This document shows, in pieces, positions 1 to 10,697 of a DNA stretch of 64,000 nucleotides (positions within the stretch are counted from its first letter, which is position 1; every line of letters begins with the position of its first letter). This DNA is from Paraescarpia echinospica (Eukaryota; Annelida; Polychaeta; Sabellida; Siboglinidae). Position numbers and translations under genes: made by a program. The notes below the pieces were generated by a model. That model saw only the letters and a program-made list of their open reading frames with translations, was not told the DNA's origin and did not search any database. Location of the stretch: NCBI GenBank assembly GCA_020002185.1, contig CM034531.1, positions 75,687,585-75,751,584 of the forward strand. The letters are read 5' to 3'.

Positions 1-17
1 ATGTGTATCTTCTTTGG

Positions 18-520
18 GGGTCTTCTTCTGTCAAATCTGTCTCAAAAAAGTCTCCGTCGCTGTGGTCATCATCTATGACGTCTATGGTCTGCATCGTGGA
101 CGTCAACGTCCATGTTTTCTAGGGTCTCCTTTGCAGAGGTCATCCTCCATGACTTCTAGGGTCTCCGTCGCGGGTGTTATCATCCTCTACTTCTAGGGTC
201 TCCGTATTGAAGCTCATCACCCATGACTTCTAGGGTCTCCGATACGGATGTCATCATCCAAGACGTATAGGGTCTCCGTGTCGGAGGTCATCATCAATGA
301 CTTCTGGGGGCACCGTCGTGGAGGTCATCATCCATGACTTTTAAGATATACGTCACGGAGGTCATCATCCATGACGTCTAGAGTCTCTATCACGGAGGTC
401 TTCATATGTGACTTCAAGGGTTCCCTTCGCAATGGTCGTCAACCATGTCTTCTAAGGTCCCCAATCCGGAGGTCATCATCCGTCACTTCAAGGATCTCCG
501 TCGTCAAGATCGACACAACT
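18..520. repeat. 37-bp degenerate minisatellite
   Basis: About 13 imperfect units of 37 bp run through this stretch; the core of each reads like GTCATCATCCATGACTTCTA followed by GGGTCTCCGT. Divergence between units is high, so the array is old. 37 is not a multiple of three and no unit keeps a frame, so the short ORFs across it are not credible. The array continues to the left edge of the window. Confidence 0.8.
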
Positions 521-1165
521 CTTTCGGATAAACTGTTCTTATCCTTTGTAGTTGTGTTAAAAAGCTGTTGACGTAAACCTGTGTCCTGGCCGGCACCTGC
601 ATAAATCGCCATCATTACTACACATGTTGAGCGAACACTGTAGTGCGGCAAATGAAGAGATGTCTCTGTGTGTCAGATTTATAGAATAATTCTAGGCCGC
701 TGATCTTTCTGCCACACTCTGGTGACTCCTACTTTAGTTTTTTTCATCTTTATTATTATGCTGCTTTTTTGACTGTTATTCATTACAAATCTCGCCGCTC
801 AACACTGTACTTTCTCGAGTTATTTTACATGTTGTTGTGTGTATGGGTCCCAAGCGACGCCCGCGTATTTGAGGTTTGGGCGAAGGCTTAGTTGGTGTTG
901 ATGTGGTTTTGATTTGTTGTAGCCTGAAATGTTAATACAGATCCACGTTTCTCACAGAGCCGCCAATTATAGGCTGTTCTACGCAGCCCCTATTACGCGC
1001 ACGTCCTGTTTTCAGATTAAGATCAATAAGTCCACGGTATGTTATACGTGTACGATATTTCCCCATGCATAGAATCCACGTCGAATTGATCCGTAGAAGG
1101 CATTTTGTTATTTGTCCGAAAGGCAAAAAACACATACAAATTCGGGTGAAATAAACATAGTATGG
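521..1165. other. No gene recognised upstream of the receptor exons
   Basis: I see no receptor exon here. The missing 5' exons of the downstream nicotinic receptor gene (signal peptide and N-terminal beta strands) were looked for by expected motifs and not found, so they probably lie before position 1. Confidence 0.5.
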
Positions 1166-1308
1166 GTGGGTGGATGTGTGTAAGTGTGCGTGCGTGCGTG
1201 TATATGTATGCAGGTGTGTATGTATGTACGTGTGTGTGTGTGTGTGTGCGCGCGCGCGTATGTTTGTGCATTTGTGGTTGTGTGCGTGTGTGTGTGTGTG
1301 GCGTGTTC

Positions 1309-1347
<39 letters not shown>

Positions 1348-1365
1348 CGTGCGTGTGTTTGTGCC
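1166..1365. repeat. TG-rich microsatellite, intronic
   Basis: Alternating (TG)n with CG, TA and GTGC interruptions, including an uninterrupted TG run of over 25 bp near 1315-1342. A second, shorter TGCG/TGTC-rich tract lies at 1589-1665 after the next exon. Both sit in introns or upstream DNA of the nicotinic receptor gene. Confidence 0.9.
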
Positions 1366-1465
1366 AGCGTACGGTACGTGCGGCTGTACAGATGTGCGAG
1401 TACGTGCGCGTTTAAGACATCCATTAATGTGTCTACGCTTGTTAAAACATGTGTTTCTGTTGCAG

Positions 1466-4400
1466 GACGAAAAGAAACAAGTCGTGACGATGAACTGTTG
1501 GCTTAGTCAGGTAAACGGACATTAATGTTAATCAAAGTATTAATGCAACAAATGGACTGCAATGTTTAGTACGCCTACAAATGCATCCATTTGTGCGTGT
1601 GTGCGTGTGCGTGTGCGTGTGCGTGTCCGTGTGCGTGTTCGTGTGCGCGTGTGTGGGTGTGTGTTTGTTTATTGTTAAATCCTTTGAAATTTATCAGTAG
1701 ATCGCCAACAAAACATACACACATAAGTGCAAATAGTCCGGAATAATCACTCACACTGACTGTTTACAATTACTGTTCACACTGACTGTTCACGCTGACT
1801 GTTCACACTTGTCTAGAAGTGGATCGACTACAAGTTGATGTGGAACCCGGCCAAGTACGGCGGCGTTAAAATCGTCCGTCTTCCTCACGTCTCAATCTGG
1901 AAACCGGACATCATATTGTACAACAAGTAGGTAACAGCGGTCAAGCCGGCTTTGAATTTTTTATAAAGAACCAATTATCCCATTTTTCGTCCAAAAAGTA
2001 TTTATTTATTAAACTATTTCTAAATAAGATTTATTTGTAATATGCCCACTCATAAATTAACGATGTTTATAATCAGGCTTACAATTAATGTTTGCTTTGA
2101 CAATTGCGTATGGCATGCAGGCCCATGAACTGGTGCTGTGATGGGTCCGTATGTAGCCTATATGCACGCAGCGTTGAGGCAATAATATAGTTCCACTTCG
2201 GGAAGTCGTTCCCTGTGGATGGAAGTACTTGAATTAGGAACAAAAACTAAATGTAAAGACGTCTGACACCACATCCGGTCGATCGGATTAATTTCAATCC
2301 CTTACCTCTCTCAACTGGGAGCATTTTAATACTGTCCTCGAAATGTTAACACTACACATCTCGACACCGCAAACAATTTCCAGACAGAAACCCCTCTGAT
2401 GTCAACCATGCGCTGTAAAGTGAACGTTGACCTTTGAACATCTTCATTGCAGTGCCGATGTCTCTTCGTACGAATCGATAATCAACACTAAAGCGATCGT
2501 GTCGTCAGACGGCGCTGTGTTGTTACTCTCGATGGCGATATTCCACAGCTCGTGCGCCGTCAACGTCAAGTATTTCCCATTTGATGAACAGAACTGTTCC
2601 CTGCGGTTCTCGTCTTGGACGTACGACATACTGCAGGTAGTTCGTTGCCGGGACCTTCTTGTGTCTGTTTTGTCTTCCGTGATTATATCTAGTAATTTTG
2701 TGTTACCAGCCTTGATCGACATGACACAGAACGAAAGTGGAAGTTTACAGACTAAGTAAAATGAATATATAAATTTCATTGAAACTTCGCATACGTAAAC
2801 TTAATGCTCTTGTCAAGTGATGTGCCAAATATGCAGTCTGTTGAGTGAGAGCTCATGTCACTAATCCCGCTCAAACATGGTTATTTTGTGTCACAAACAA
2901 TCACTGCAGTCGCGGAATTTATTATTTTATTACTGTAAAGATAATAATCTTAGCTACAAATTTGTTACTGGACGTACACAGGAAGGTTTAGTTTTAAGTC
3001 AATACGGTTGGACGTTGCAAAAGCTCAATCATGCTTTATATCCGCCGCCGCATGTATGCTGCAGGATTAAGCATCCGCGATGTTCAATAACTCGGCAACA
3101 ACTCGAAAACTAGAAATACATTCTGGGTACATCCAACAGTATATTTGTAGATAAGATTATTGTTTTACGTGATATAAAAAGTATTAAATTCCATTGCAAG
3201 TTTACGCATTCGCGATGTTCAAAAACGGCAATAACTAAAAAAGTAAACGACATGTCTGGGTACATCCAGCGACACATTTGTAGGTAAGATTATTAGCTTA
3301 ACTCTGATATAAAAAATACTACATTCCTTGACTGCAATTTCAGGTTCAGCTTGAAACACCAACCCGCATAGTCGCACACCATGCTAAAAGGATACGCGCG
3401 CTTAGCAGCATTTATAGCCAGGATGTCACCTACAGTCGCTAGGTTTCAGATTCAAAAGTATAGTTAATTACTTTTCATATCAACTGGATATATCTAGATA
3501 TATCACCTACAACTTACATGAAATTGTTGTTATTTGCTAGGCGAACGAAATGGCATCCTCGCTTGAATTAACACCGTAAAGACAATACATAACTTTACAC
3601 TTGTTGCCTAATTTGTTTATACAATGGTTATCATCCACACTTAAAAATCAATCATTTTATATATGTAATGTGTGCATCTCTCCGTTTCGCAGCTGAACCT
3701 GCTCAACGTAGGCGAAGAAGGTGACCTGTCGAACTACATCCCTAACAGCGAATGGGCACTGGTCAGGTTAAGCATCGTTCGTAATATAAAGTACTACTCG
3801 TGCTGCATCGAAGCGTACCCGGATGTGACGTACACGATCCAGATGCGCCGGAAGCCGCTGTTCCATGTCTTCAACATGATCGTTCCGTGTCTCCTCATCA
3901 CGCTCGTCGCTCTCCTCGGATTTTACATCCCGAGTGATTCCGGGGAGAAGATGACGATGGGCATCACGACGCTCCTCTCAATGACTGTTTTTTTTATGTT
4001 TGTCAGCGAGAGTTTGCCGCCGACGTCTGACATCCTACCTTTCATATGTAAGTATGTGTGGGCGTGCGTATGTGCGTGCGTGCGTACGTGCGTACAAGAA
4101 CACGAAAGCCGTTCATTTAATAGTAGTAGCTCCTAATATGTTGTTTTTGTTTTTTAAATATCAGCAATATTATACTGCTATTTGCGTCTCCTTTTCCGAC
4201 TTTTTCCCCTCGGTCGTTTTGTCTGTATAATTGATCATAAAAAAAAATAGTCATAACCATATTATTTCTCGTTAATTCATTTGTTCCCTTCATTTTCTAT
4301 ACATCATTTTATCTTGCTAAGTGGTATTATCCTGAGCAGCTTATTAGGTGCCCCCGTATCCAAATTCTCATTTTCGGTGTCAAGGCGTTTACACTGTATA

Positions 4401-7343
4401 TTAGGATACAGCGGGGGAATATGCTTACTCCAATGCTGGGGCAATACGCCTACAGATAGGGGCAAGTCGCTCAGTGGTAGACGTTTCGCCCCACAAGAAA
4501 TTAAGGAGTCGTGTCGATACATTTGTTACGTATAACACAAATCTAAGAAATACCATTTAAGCAAATCTATTTTCACATTATACGTATATTAGAAGTTTTG
4601 TACAACGAATACAAATGCCACAATTTATCAACATTGCTGTAAAGTCTAGGTGTGTACTGTTTGTCGATCCATTTCTTACACTGATCGCCACATACTAGAC
4701 ACCATGCTTGCAGACAGGGGATTCCTAGGGTGGACACGCATTACCTCCCCACTGAGCGTTAATGTCCTGTATGCTGGAAGAGTCCAGCTAGTTCCGGTTG
4801 GATTTTAGTGACCAGCGTCAAAGGGGTATAGTTTAACAAGTTGGAGGTTTTGATGAGCCTCACTGAGGGGAGTGTGGTTGGACTTTTTTTGAGTTTCAAT
4901 CAGTTGTAGGCTAAAAAAGGCAACCCCAGAAAACACGCTACGGGCCTGAAACGGTCATTTTTATCTACGCCTTAACTGCTGGCTGGTATAGCTTTCTGCT
5001 TCGTTTTTCGCATCTTTCCTTGTGAACTGTGGACACTTTATCATCTTGTCAACGGCCTTTTCCAGCAAATTATACCAGTACGAAAAAGACTTTTTACAGG
5101 CTAACTTGTGTTGTTGAACGGGTGGTTTATATCCCCGTGACCATTGCCATGTCATGTGTCAAACGTCTGATATCATTAGTAGTTGGACCTTACTAGGCCC
5201 TCATCATTATATGGATGTAGTTATGAACTTTCAGCGGCAGCGTCGAAGAGGAACCCATCCTAACCTTCCCATGTGTGGTTACAAAAGCATAATGATGTTA
5301 ATCCCGTCACAGCGGCGGTGCAAAACGGCCTCCTAGGCCTATTACCCCCTAGGCTGGTAGGCGTCTCGCCCCAACAGTGCAATTGTTTCTATAAATAGGT
5401 CCTTATTATCACCTAAAATCAATGTTGCTAATGTATTTATAAGTTAGTCATGTTGATATATGCCCGATCACAAAACAGTACCTTTGATTACCAACTTTAT
5501 AAACACAAAGGTAGACGTTAATTCATCACCAAAAACGAGAAAAAAACAATAATGTGATTTTTATAAATACATTTGAATATTGATTTTAGCGCTCACGGGT
5601 TAAGAAAGAGAGAGGTGTCAGCTCTAGAAACAGCCAAATTTATGGTATATTGCATTAAGCCTTCGTGCGAAAAAGGGCGTGGACGTATTGCCTCTAACGC
5701 TCTACTCTAAGTCGCATATCACCGCTGTGCAGCTTCTCTCCAACGTAACCTTTTAAATTCTATACTATTTTATGTATTTTAATATGTTGTGAATAGCCAC
5801 GAACATGAATGGATCTGACGCTATAGCAAATCAAACATAGTTTTATTATTAATTCCTCATTCACCCTTTTGACCCCAGACTTCACGCTGTCTTCTGTTTT
5901 ATAAAACATGGCCAGCCCCCAAACACCCTGACTTGTTGTTTCTCCGCCTCTGTTCTATGCTGCAGGTTTATTTTACGGCATCATGTTGACGATCGTGTCG
6001 CTGACAACAGCGATGGCAGTAATGACGATCAACGTCCACAACATGGGCCAGAGGGGAGCCGAAGTGCCGAATATAGTGCGCAAGGTCTGTTTCGGCGTGC
6101 TTGCCAAGATACTGTGCATCAAGATGCGTTCGCCAGACGTCGCCACCGCAGAAAAGGTACGACGGGTACACCTACGTCGAATTTTATGAGGTCACATTTG
6201 AATATCTTTCATTGCTGACGAAACATGATGAAAACTGGGAGGATTGAGCACTGTATTGCTGTCGTACAAGATATCAGAAGGCGAGATGGGGACTCTGTGA
6301 TGTTGCAGTTCCAGCTAAGCCCCTACACTAAGTACTGGATCCTCAGCTTCCAAGTCCTCCCCCTCGTTCAGATGGCTACGTGTTTCTATTAATGCCCGTT
6401 TAGTATTCAGTGTGTTAAATACACAGTCATCACTATTTCCCTGTAATGTATTATTGAAACGGTTCAACAATGTATTCAAGAATGGTGTCGTCTTAACTGC
6501 ATTTGCTGATTAACATAATAGAGATACCTTTATTATTTTTCGTTTGGCATTCACTTTGACAGATGCTTGGTAATCAAAATCGTGACTCGGTTTGGCGCTT
6601 ATCTTAATAGCGAAGGCAGAAACGGTGTACTGGAAATGTTTACATAAAGGCAATATTCATGATTACAATTCAATCGGTCTTCACAGTGTGAAAACATGAA
6701 CTTACAACTGTTTGTTATCTATATAAAACAATGCCTAAATATTCCTGGATTTACACGTTACCAGTGTTTGACGGGAATTGTACGGATGTAGATCGTTGAA
6801 CTTCTGTTAAACAATTGCCATTTTTAGCCCTTTCAACGTTGTTATTGTTATCTTATAACACCTTGAACAATATGTAGGCCTACCTTCTTCGCATTAATTG
6901 TGTTATTGCAGTATTTGTAACTGGCTTATAGACCATGTATAATGAGTATCATGTGTGCGCAGGATTCGTTTCCCGCCGCTGACACGGACAATGATCACCT
7001 GGACAGTGACACGCACAATGATCACCTGGACACTGACATGTTGCGCAAAGTCGGTCATCACCCGACAGGTCGCTTCAGCATGCGGCTCGGCTTCGCCGGC
7101 ACGTTGAGTGGCGACGGCGCCGCCACGGACAACTTCGAGCGGCAGTTTTTACGAGTGCTCAATCGCATTAACCAGACAATCGAACTGAACGAGATCCGAG
7201 CAACCGAGGAGGACCGACTCAATCGCATCAAGTATGAATGGCAGCAGGTAGCGCTAATAATCGACCGGGTGCTGTTTTACATATTCGCGGTGACGACACT
7301 TGGCCTTACTTATGGTATTATAATCCATGCTCCAAACACTTAG
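1466..7343 (+). CDS. Nicotinic acetylcholine receptor alpha-type subunit, 3' six coding exons (5' partial)
   Basis: Subunit of a pentameric acetylcholine-gated cation channel of the plasma membrane (Cys-loop family). Exons joined by GT-AG sites with agreeing phase: 1466-1510, 1817-1926, 2453-2636, 3693-4047, 5966-6156, 6963-7343 (stop TAG); 421 residues in the window. The 45-bp and 110-bp exons match sizes conserved in nAChR genes. Visible features: the 13-residue Cys loop between Cys codons 2553 and 2595, with [12 protein letters not shown] loop B; vicinal Cys pair YSCCIEAY (codons 3801-3806), which defines an alpha subunit; TM1 [22 protein letters not shown]2 [20 protein letters not shown] preceded by GEK, with Leu at 9' and Glu at -1' and 20', as expected for a cation channel; TM3 in the exon at 5966; TM4 [20 protein letters not shown] near the C-terminus. 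The cytoplasmic loop has an acidic direct repeat (NDHLD twice, 6991-7034). Signal peptide and first exons are outside the window. Paralogue class is unresolved: alpha7/9-like or a divergent lophotrochozoan alpha. Confidence 0.93.
1741..1812. repeat. Short tandem repeat in a receptor intron
   Basis: About four copies of an 18-20 bp unit built on CACTGACTGTTCAC, ending directly at the polypyrimidine tract and acceptor of the 110-bp exon. Confidence 0.6.
3067..3345. repeat. Tandem duplication of about 137 bp in a receptor intron
   Basis: Two adjacent imperfect copies (about 3067-3204 and 3205-3345). Each begins near CGCGATGTTCAA and contains CTGGGTACATCCA, ATTTGTAG, TAAGATTATT and GATATAAAAA in the same order. 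They lie in the intron between the Cys-loop exon and the TM1-TM2 exon. No coding potential seen. Confidence 0.7.
4440..4535 (+). repeat. Possible tRNA-derived SINE head
   Basis: GTCGCTCAGTGGTAGA resembles a Pol III A box of a tRNA gene, and a degenerate B-box-like GTGTCGATAC follows about 50 bp downstream. No complete cloverleaf can be drawn, so this is at best a tRNA-related SINE remnant in the receptor intron. Confidence 0.35.
4536..5960. other. Intron of the receptor gene, unannotated
   Basis: Part of the long intron between the TM1-TM2 exon and the TM3 exon. No recognisable element; 4690-5400 has a higher GC than its surroundings and may be an old repeat. Confidence 0.5.
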
Positions 7344-7794
7344 CAATTCTTCCTGAGTTAACTCTCGGACTAAGTAGTATAGCCGAAGGCGTGCGCCTGC
7401 GCAGAACGAACATATCAGGCAACTTCCGGCCGATGCAGAAACACGCATAGATTCGTGGCGGTGACGAAAGCTTCGGGTGTTGGTGTTGTGCTTAATACGA
7501 GTAGGCCTACCCCGGCTACCTCGTGCGGATGTTGGACGTCCGATCGCCGAATGCCTCGCGGACTTCGCTGCCTGAACAATCCCGAGATAAAAGGAGGAGC
7601 TTGGCGATGGACTAACCTGTTCTCACCGGGATCTGTGCTGCATTATTATCGTTATTAGCTTAACCCGTCCACGAACAAGAAACGACGAAACAAAAGATAT
7701 AAAAATATTACAAAACACATAAGTATTCCTGCGTTGAGCATCTCAAATGGGTGTTACGGATGTATAGGGGTCTATGTACAGCATGTACAATATG
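7344..7794 (+). other. Region after the receptor stop codon, probable 3' UTR and intergenic
   Basis: Follows the TAG stop. No canonical AATAAA is obvious in the first few hundred bases, so the transcript end cannot be placed. Confidence 0.4.
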
Positions 7795-7799
7795 TACAG

Positions 7800-7850
7800 T
7801 ATTATGGACTGGACACTGCGCTATATAAGAACTTGCCTTTACTTGTTTTT
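7800..7850 (+). repeat. SINE/LINE 3' tail fragment
   Basis: GGACTGGACACTGCGCTATA followed by TAAGAACTTGCC closely matches the 3' ends of the two SINE copies at about 58.3 and 59.3 kb. Only the tail is recognisable. Confidence 0.55.
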
Positions 7851-7939
7851 ATCCAGACTTTATGCACTCTAATTCACCAGTATACCTTTGCGTTTCGAAG
7901 TTCTAAAAATACTCTTCCTCCCGTTGGAACATGCATCTG

Positions 7940-8190
7940 CACGTCCTTGAGGCTCACCACAAACCTCCGACTGCACCCCCTTGCGACATCCAACTCCACC
8001 CTCTTGAGGCTCACCACAATCCTCCGACTGCACTCCCTTGCGACATCCAACTCCATCATCTTGAGGCTCACCACAAACCTCCGACAGCACCCCCTTGCGA
8101 CATCCAACTCCATCCTCTTGAGGCTCACCACAAACCTCCGACTGCACCCCCTTGCGACCTCCAACTCCACCCTCTTGAGAGTTGAGACTC
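7940..8190. repeat. 57-bp minisatellite, four copies
   Basis: Four well-conserved copies of a 57-bp unit beginning CTTGAGGCTCACCACAAACC. Since 57 is 3 x 19, frames stay open on both strands and give repetitive ORFs. There is no start context, domain or splice support for a protein. Confidence 0.88.
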
Positions 8191-8228
8191 ACCACAAACT
8201 ACAAGTGCACCTCAAAACCTACAATCCT

Positions 8229-8387
8229 GGGGCCGGTTTCATGTAGTGTACTTAAAGTTATACGATTACTTGACACCATGCGTTTGTATAAACTCTTATA
8301 TTTGTTTATAATACAAAATTGTGACATTTACTAAGACAATCATCTTAGCGTTAAGAACGTTCTTAGCCGCTTCATGAAACCGGCCCC
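8229..8387. mobile_element. MITE with perfect 15-bp terminal inverted repeats
   Basis: The left end GGGGCCGGTTTCATG (8229-8243) is the exact reverse complement of the right end CATGAAACCGGCCCC (8373-8387). The 159-bp AT-rich body has no ORF. Size and ends fit a non-autonomous DNA transposon. The superfamily is not assigned because target duplications are unclear. Confidence 0.75.
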
Positions 8388-8669
8388 TAGAGATGCTCAT
8401 CATTTCTAGGAGAGTGGGTGTTCTACAACAAATCCTGGATGGTTATTATAATACACCTGCAAGTACGCCAAGCACGGACAGTATATACATTGTACAAGTA
8501 TGTGCCGAACTAAGCCAATAAGTGTGCCCTCTGCAGGCATGTTTGGCACACCGTTGTATAATTTCCACATCTCTCTGTAGGCGGTAAAGAAGAAAGGCCT
8601 ACCATTATTGCCCACGAAGTATGTACATTACACTAAATAACTAGCATTGTATTTGAAATGCATAGAAAA

Positions 8670-9190
8670 AGGCGATTGGACATCGCACATTTTGGTGAGA
8701 GGACATCGCCAATTGTTAGATCAGAGGTCAATGGTCGAAAGAAGAGAGAAGTCATAGAAAAAGGTGAGAGGACATCGCCAAATGTTAGATCAGAGGTCAA
8801 TGGTCCAAGGAAGCGAATAGTCATAGAAAGAGGCGATTTGACATCGCCAATTGTTAGATCAGAGGTCAATGGTCGAAGGAAGAGAGTAGTCATAGAAAGA
8901 GGTGAGAGGACATCGCCAATTGTTAGATCAATGGTCGAAGGAAGAGAGTAGTCATAGAAAGAGGTGAGAGGACATCGCCAATTGTTAGATCAGAGGTCAA
9001 TGGTCTAAGGGAGAGAGTAGTCATAGAAAGAGGTGAGAGGACATCGCCAATTGTTAGATCAGAGGTCAATGGTCAAAGGAAGCGAATAGTCATAGAAAGA
9101 GGAGAGTGGACATCGCCAATTATTAGATCAGAGGTCAATGGTCCAAGGAAGCAAATAGTCATAGAAATAGGCGAGTGGACATCGGCGCCT
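8670..9190. repeat. 69-bp minisatellite, about seven copies
   Basis: Unit of 69 bp with GAGAGGACATCGCCAATTGT, then TTAGATCAGAGGTCAATGGT and an AGGAAG...GTCATAGAAAGAGG tail. One copy (about 8907-8951) is shortened. 69 is 3 x 23, so a basic 23-residue peptide repeat stays open on the + strand for part of the array. No domain or splice signal supports it being a gene. Confidence 0.88.
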
Positions 9191-10060
9191 TGAATGAGAG
9201 ATTTACAAGACTCGAAAGTTAGCGTATTAATATTTATATCGATTACAGTGTCTACGTAGTACGACAAGGGGAGTTGACACTGTTCAGACACGTGAAAAAT
9301 TCTACAGTAACATGTAATTTCGTGTATCCGACCATTCCTTGTGTCCTATTTTGATTTTCAAACCAATATGTCCTTGGTTATGTTGCTGGTGAATCATTTG
9401 AAGTGATGTTTGTCAAAAATAGGCGTACTGAGGTAAATGGAAGCCTGTATTGATATATTTGTATAATTCACGCAACTATTCAAGTGTCCGTACCATAACT
9501 TGTCACAGATCGGCCATTCGTCTTTAACCTTTTTATGTATAAAACATAACGGATACAAAATAGCAGTGTAAACAAGAACCGTTACAACGGTTGAAAATAA
9601 GTGTTGGTTCAATTTCTAGACGAGTCTGGTCAATGGAACGGTCGTTCTCGCTACGATGGATTCCTGCTGTTGATGATGATGAGTATAGAAAAGATTGCAT
9701 TCCTTGTCCCTAATATGTAGGACTAAAAACCAAAATCAACTTTCTGTATGACATAGAAGCTGAGAAATAAGAGAATACGTTTTTTATGGCGGCAACGTTT
9801 GTTTATCAGTGATAGTCCAAGAGCCAGGAGGGTTTTATTTACGTTGTATTTGATAAAAGGTCTGAGGGTGTTTTCTGGGGTAAAAGTTACCGTAGAATCC
9901 GAATATCCATTTCTGACAAAATTTTACTTGGAAGATTTCTCATAATTTGCACCGGATGTAAGGCACCCTCTAATCACACCTAAGTTGTTTCGCGTCGCGT
10001 CGTTTTCAACAGTTTCAATATTATAAGTAAAAAGAACGCTTAGACACCATCGATTTATAT
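9191..10060. other. No feature recognised
   Basis: Intergenic DNA without a supported ORF or repeat family. Confidence 0.4.
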
Positions 10061-10064
10061 GAGG

Positions 10065-10210
10065 TATCGTATGAAAGCCTAGTATACGCTTGTTTTACCC
10101 GAGTGCCTAAATTAGTTCTAAATACATTATGTCATGACCTACGAAGCTGGATGTGACCCTACGTAAATTGTGCACGAGAAGACACTCGAAAAAAAGTTAA
10201 TGCCTTTCCG
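10065..10210. repeat. Interspersed repeat, copy 1 of 2
   Basis: Shares, in the same order and orientation, ATATGAAAGCCT-like, ATTAGTT, CATGACCTACGA, GTGACC and CACGAGAAGAC blocks with 13885-14035. The two copies bracket the Ty3/gypsy remnant. They could be LTR pieces or copies of an unrelated repeat. Confidence 0.6.
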
Positions 10211-10697
10211 TTTGTGTGGCAAGAACACGGATGCAACTACTGGTCCAAATGACATATCATTACAATTATGACTTATTCTACTAAAATTTGGAACCAATCT
10301 CATTCTGGTCTGATATGGAGCCGAGAAATTGTGTTTTAACGGAAGGGTTGCAACCGCGAAAAACGCGAAAACGTAAAAATTGACACATTGTTCGTCGACC
10401 AAATCGACTGCCTACATATCGAAACATCATTCTCCTTGTTACCAGTCGTTAATATTATATTCTTATTTAATTGTTCTCTAATTCTTAAGTGTTTTACCGG
10501 TAATAATAGCAATATTTACGACTAGCTACCGCGCTTAAGCGCAGAACATTGACGTATGTGTTGTGTGCAACAGCACAACTTCTACGGTTCATTCTCAAGT
10601 CAGCACGAGCATAGATGTTCCACGTCAGTACAAATGCGTCTATATTTTGTGCTCAACTATTTTGTATAATGAAAAAATGGTTTTGTAATCTAATACA

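Noticed and set aside
1023..1525. Cys/Val- and Thr/His-rich ORFs near the receptor exon
   Set aside because: TG microsatellite translations; only the 45-bp segment at 1466-1510 is a real exon.
2444..2779. 111-residue minus-strand ORF opposite the Cys-loop exon
   Set aside because: Shadow of the receptor exon, which has the conserved Cys-loop motif on the + strand.
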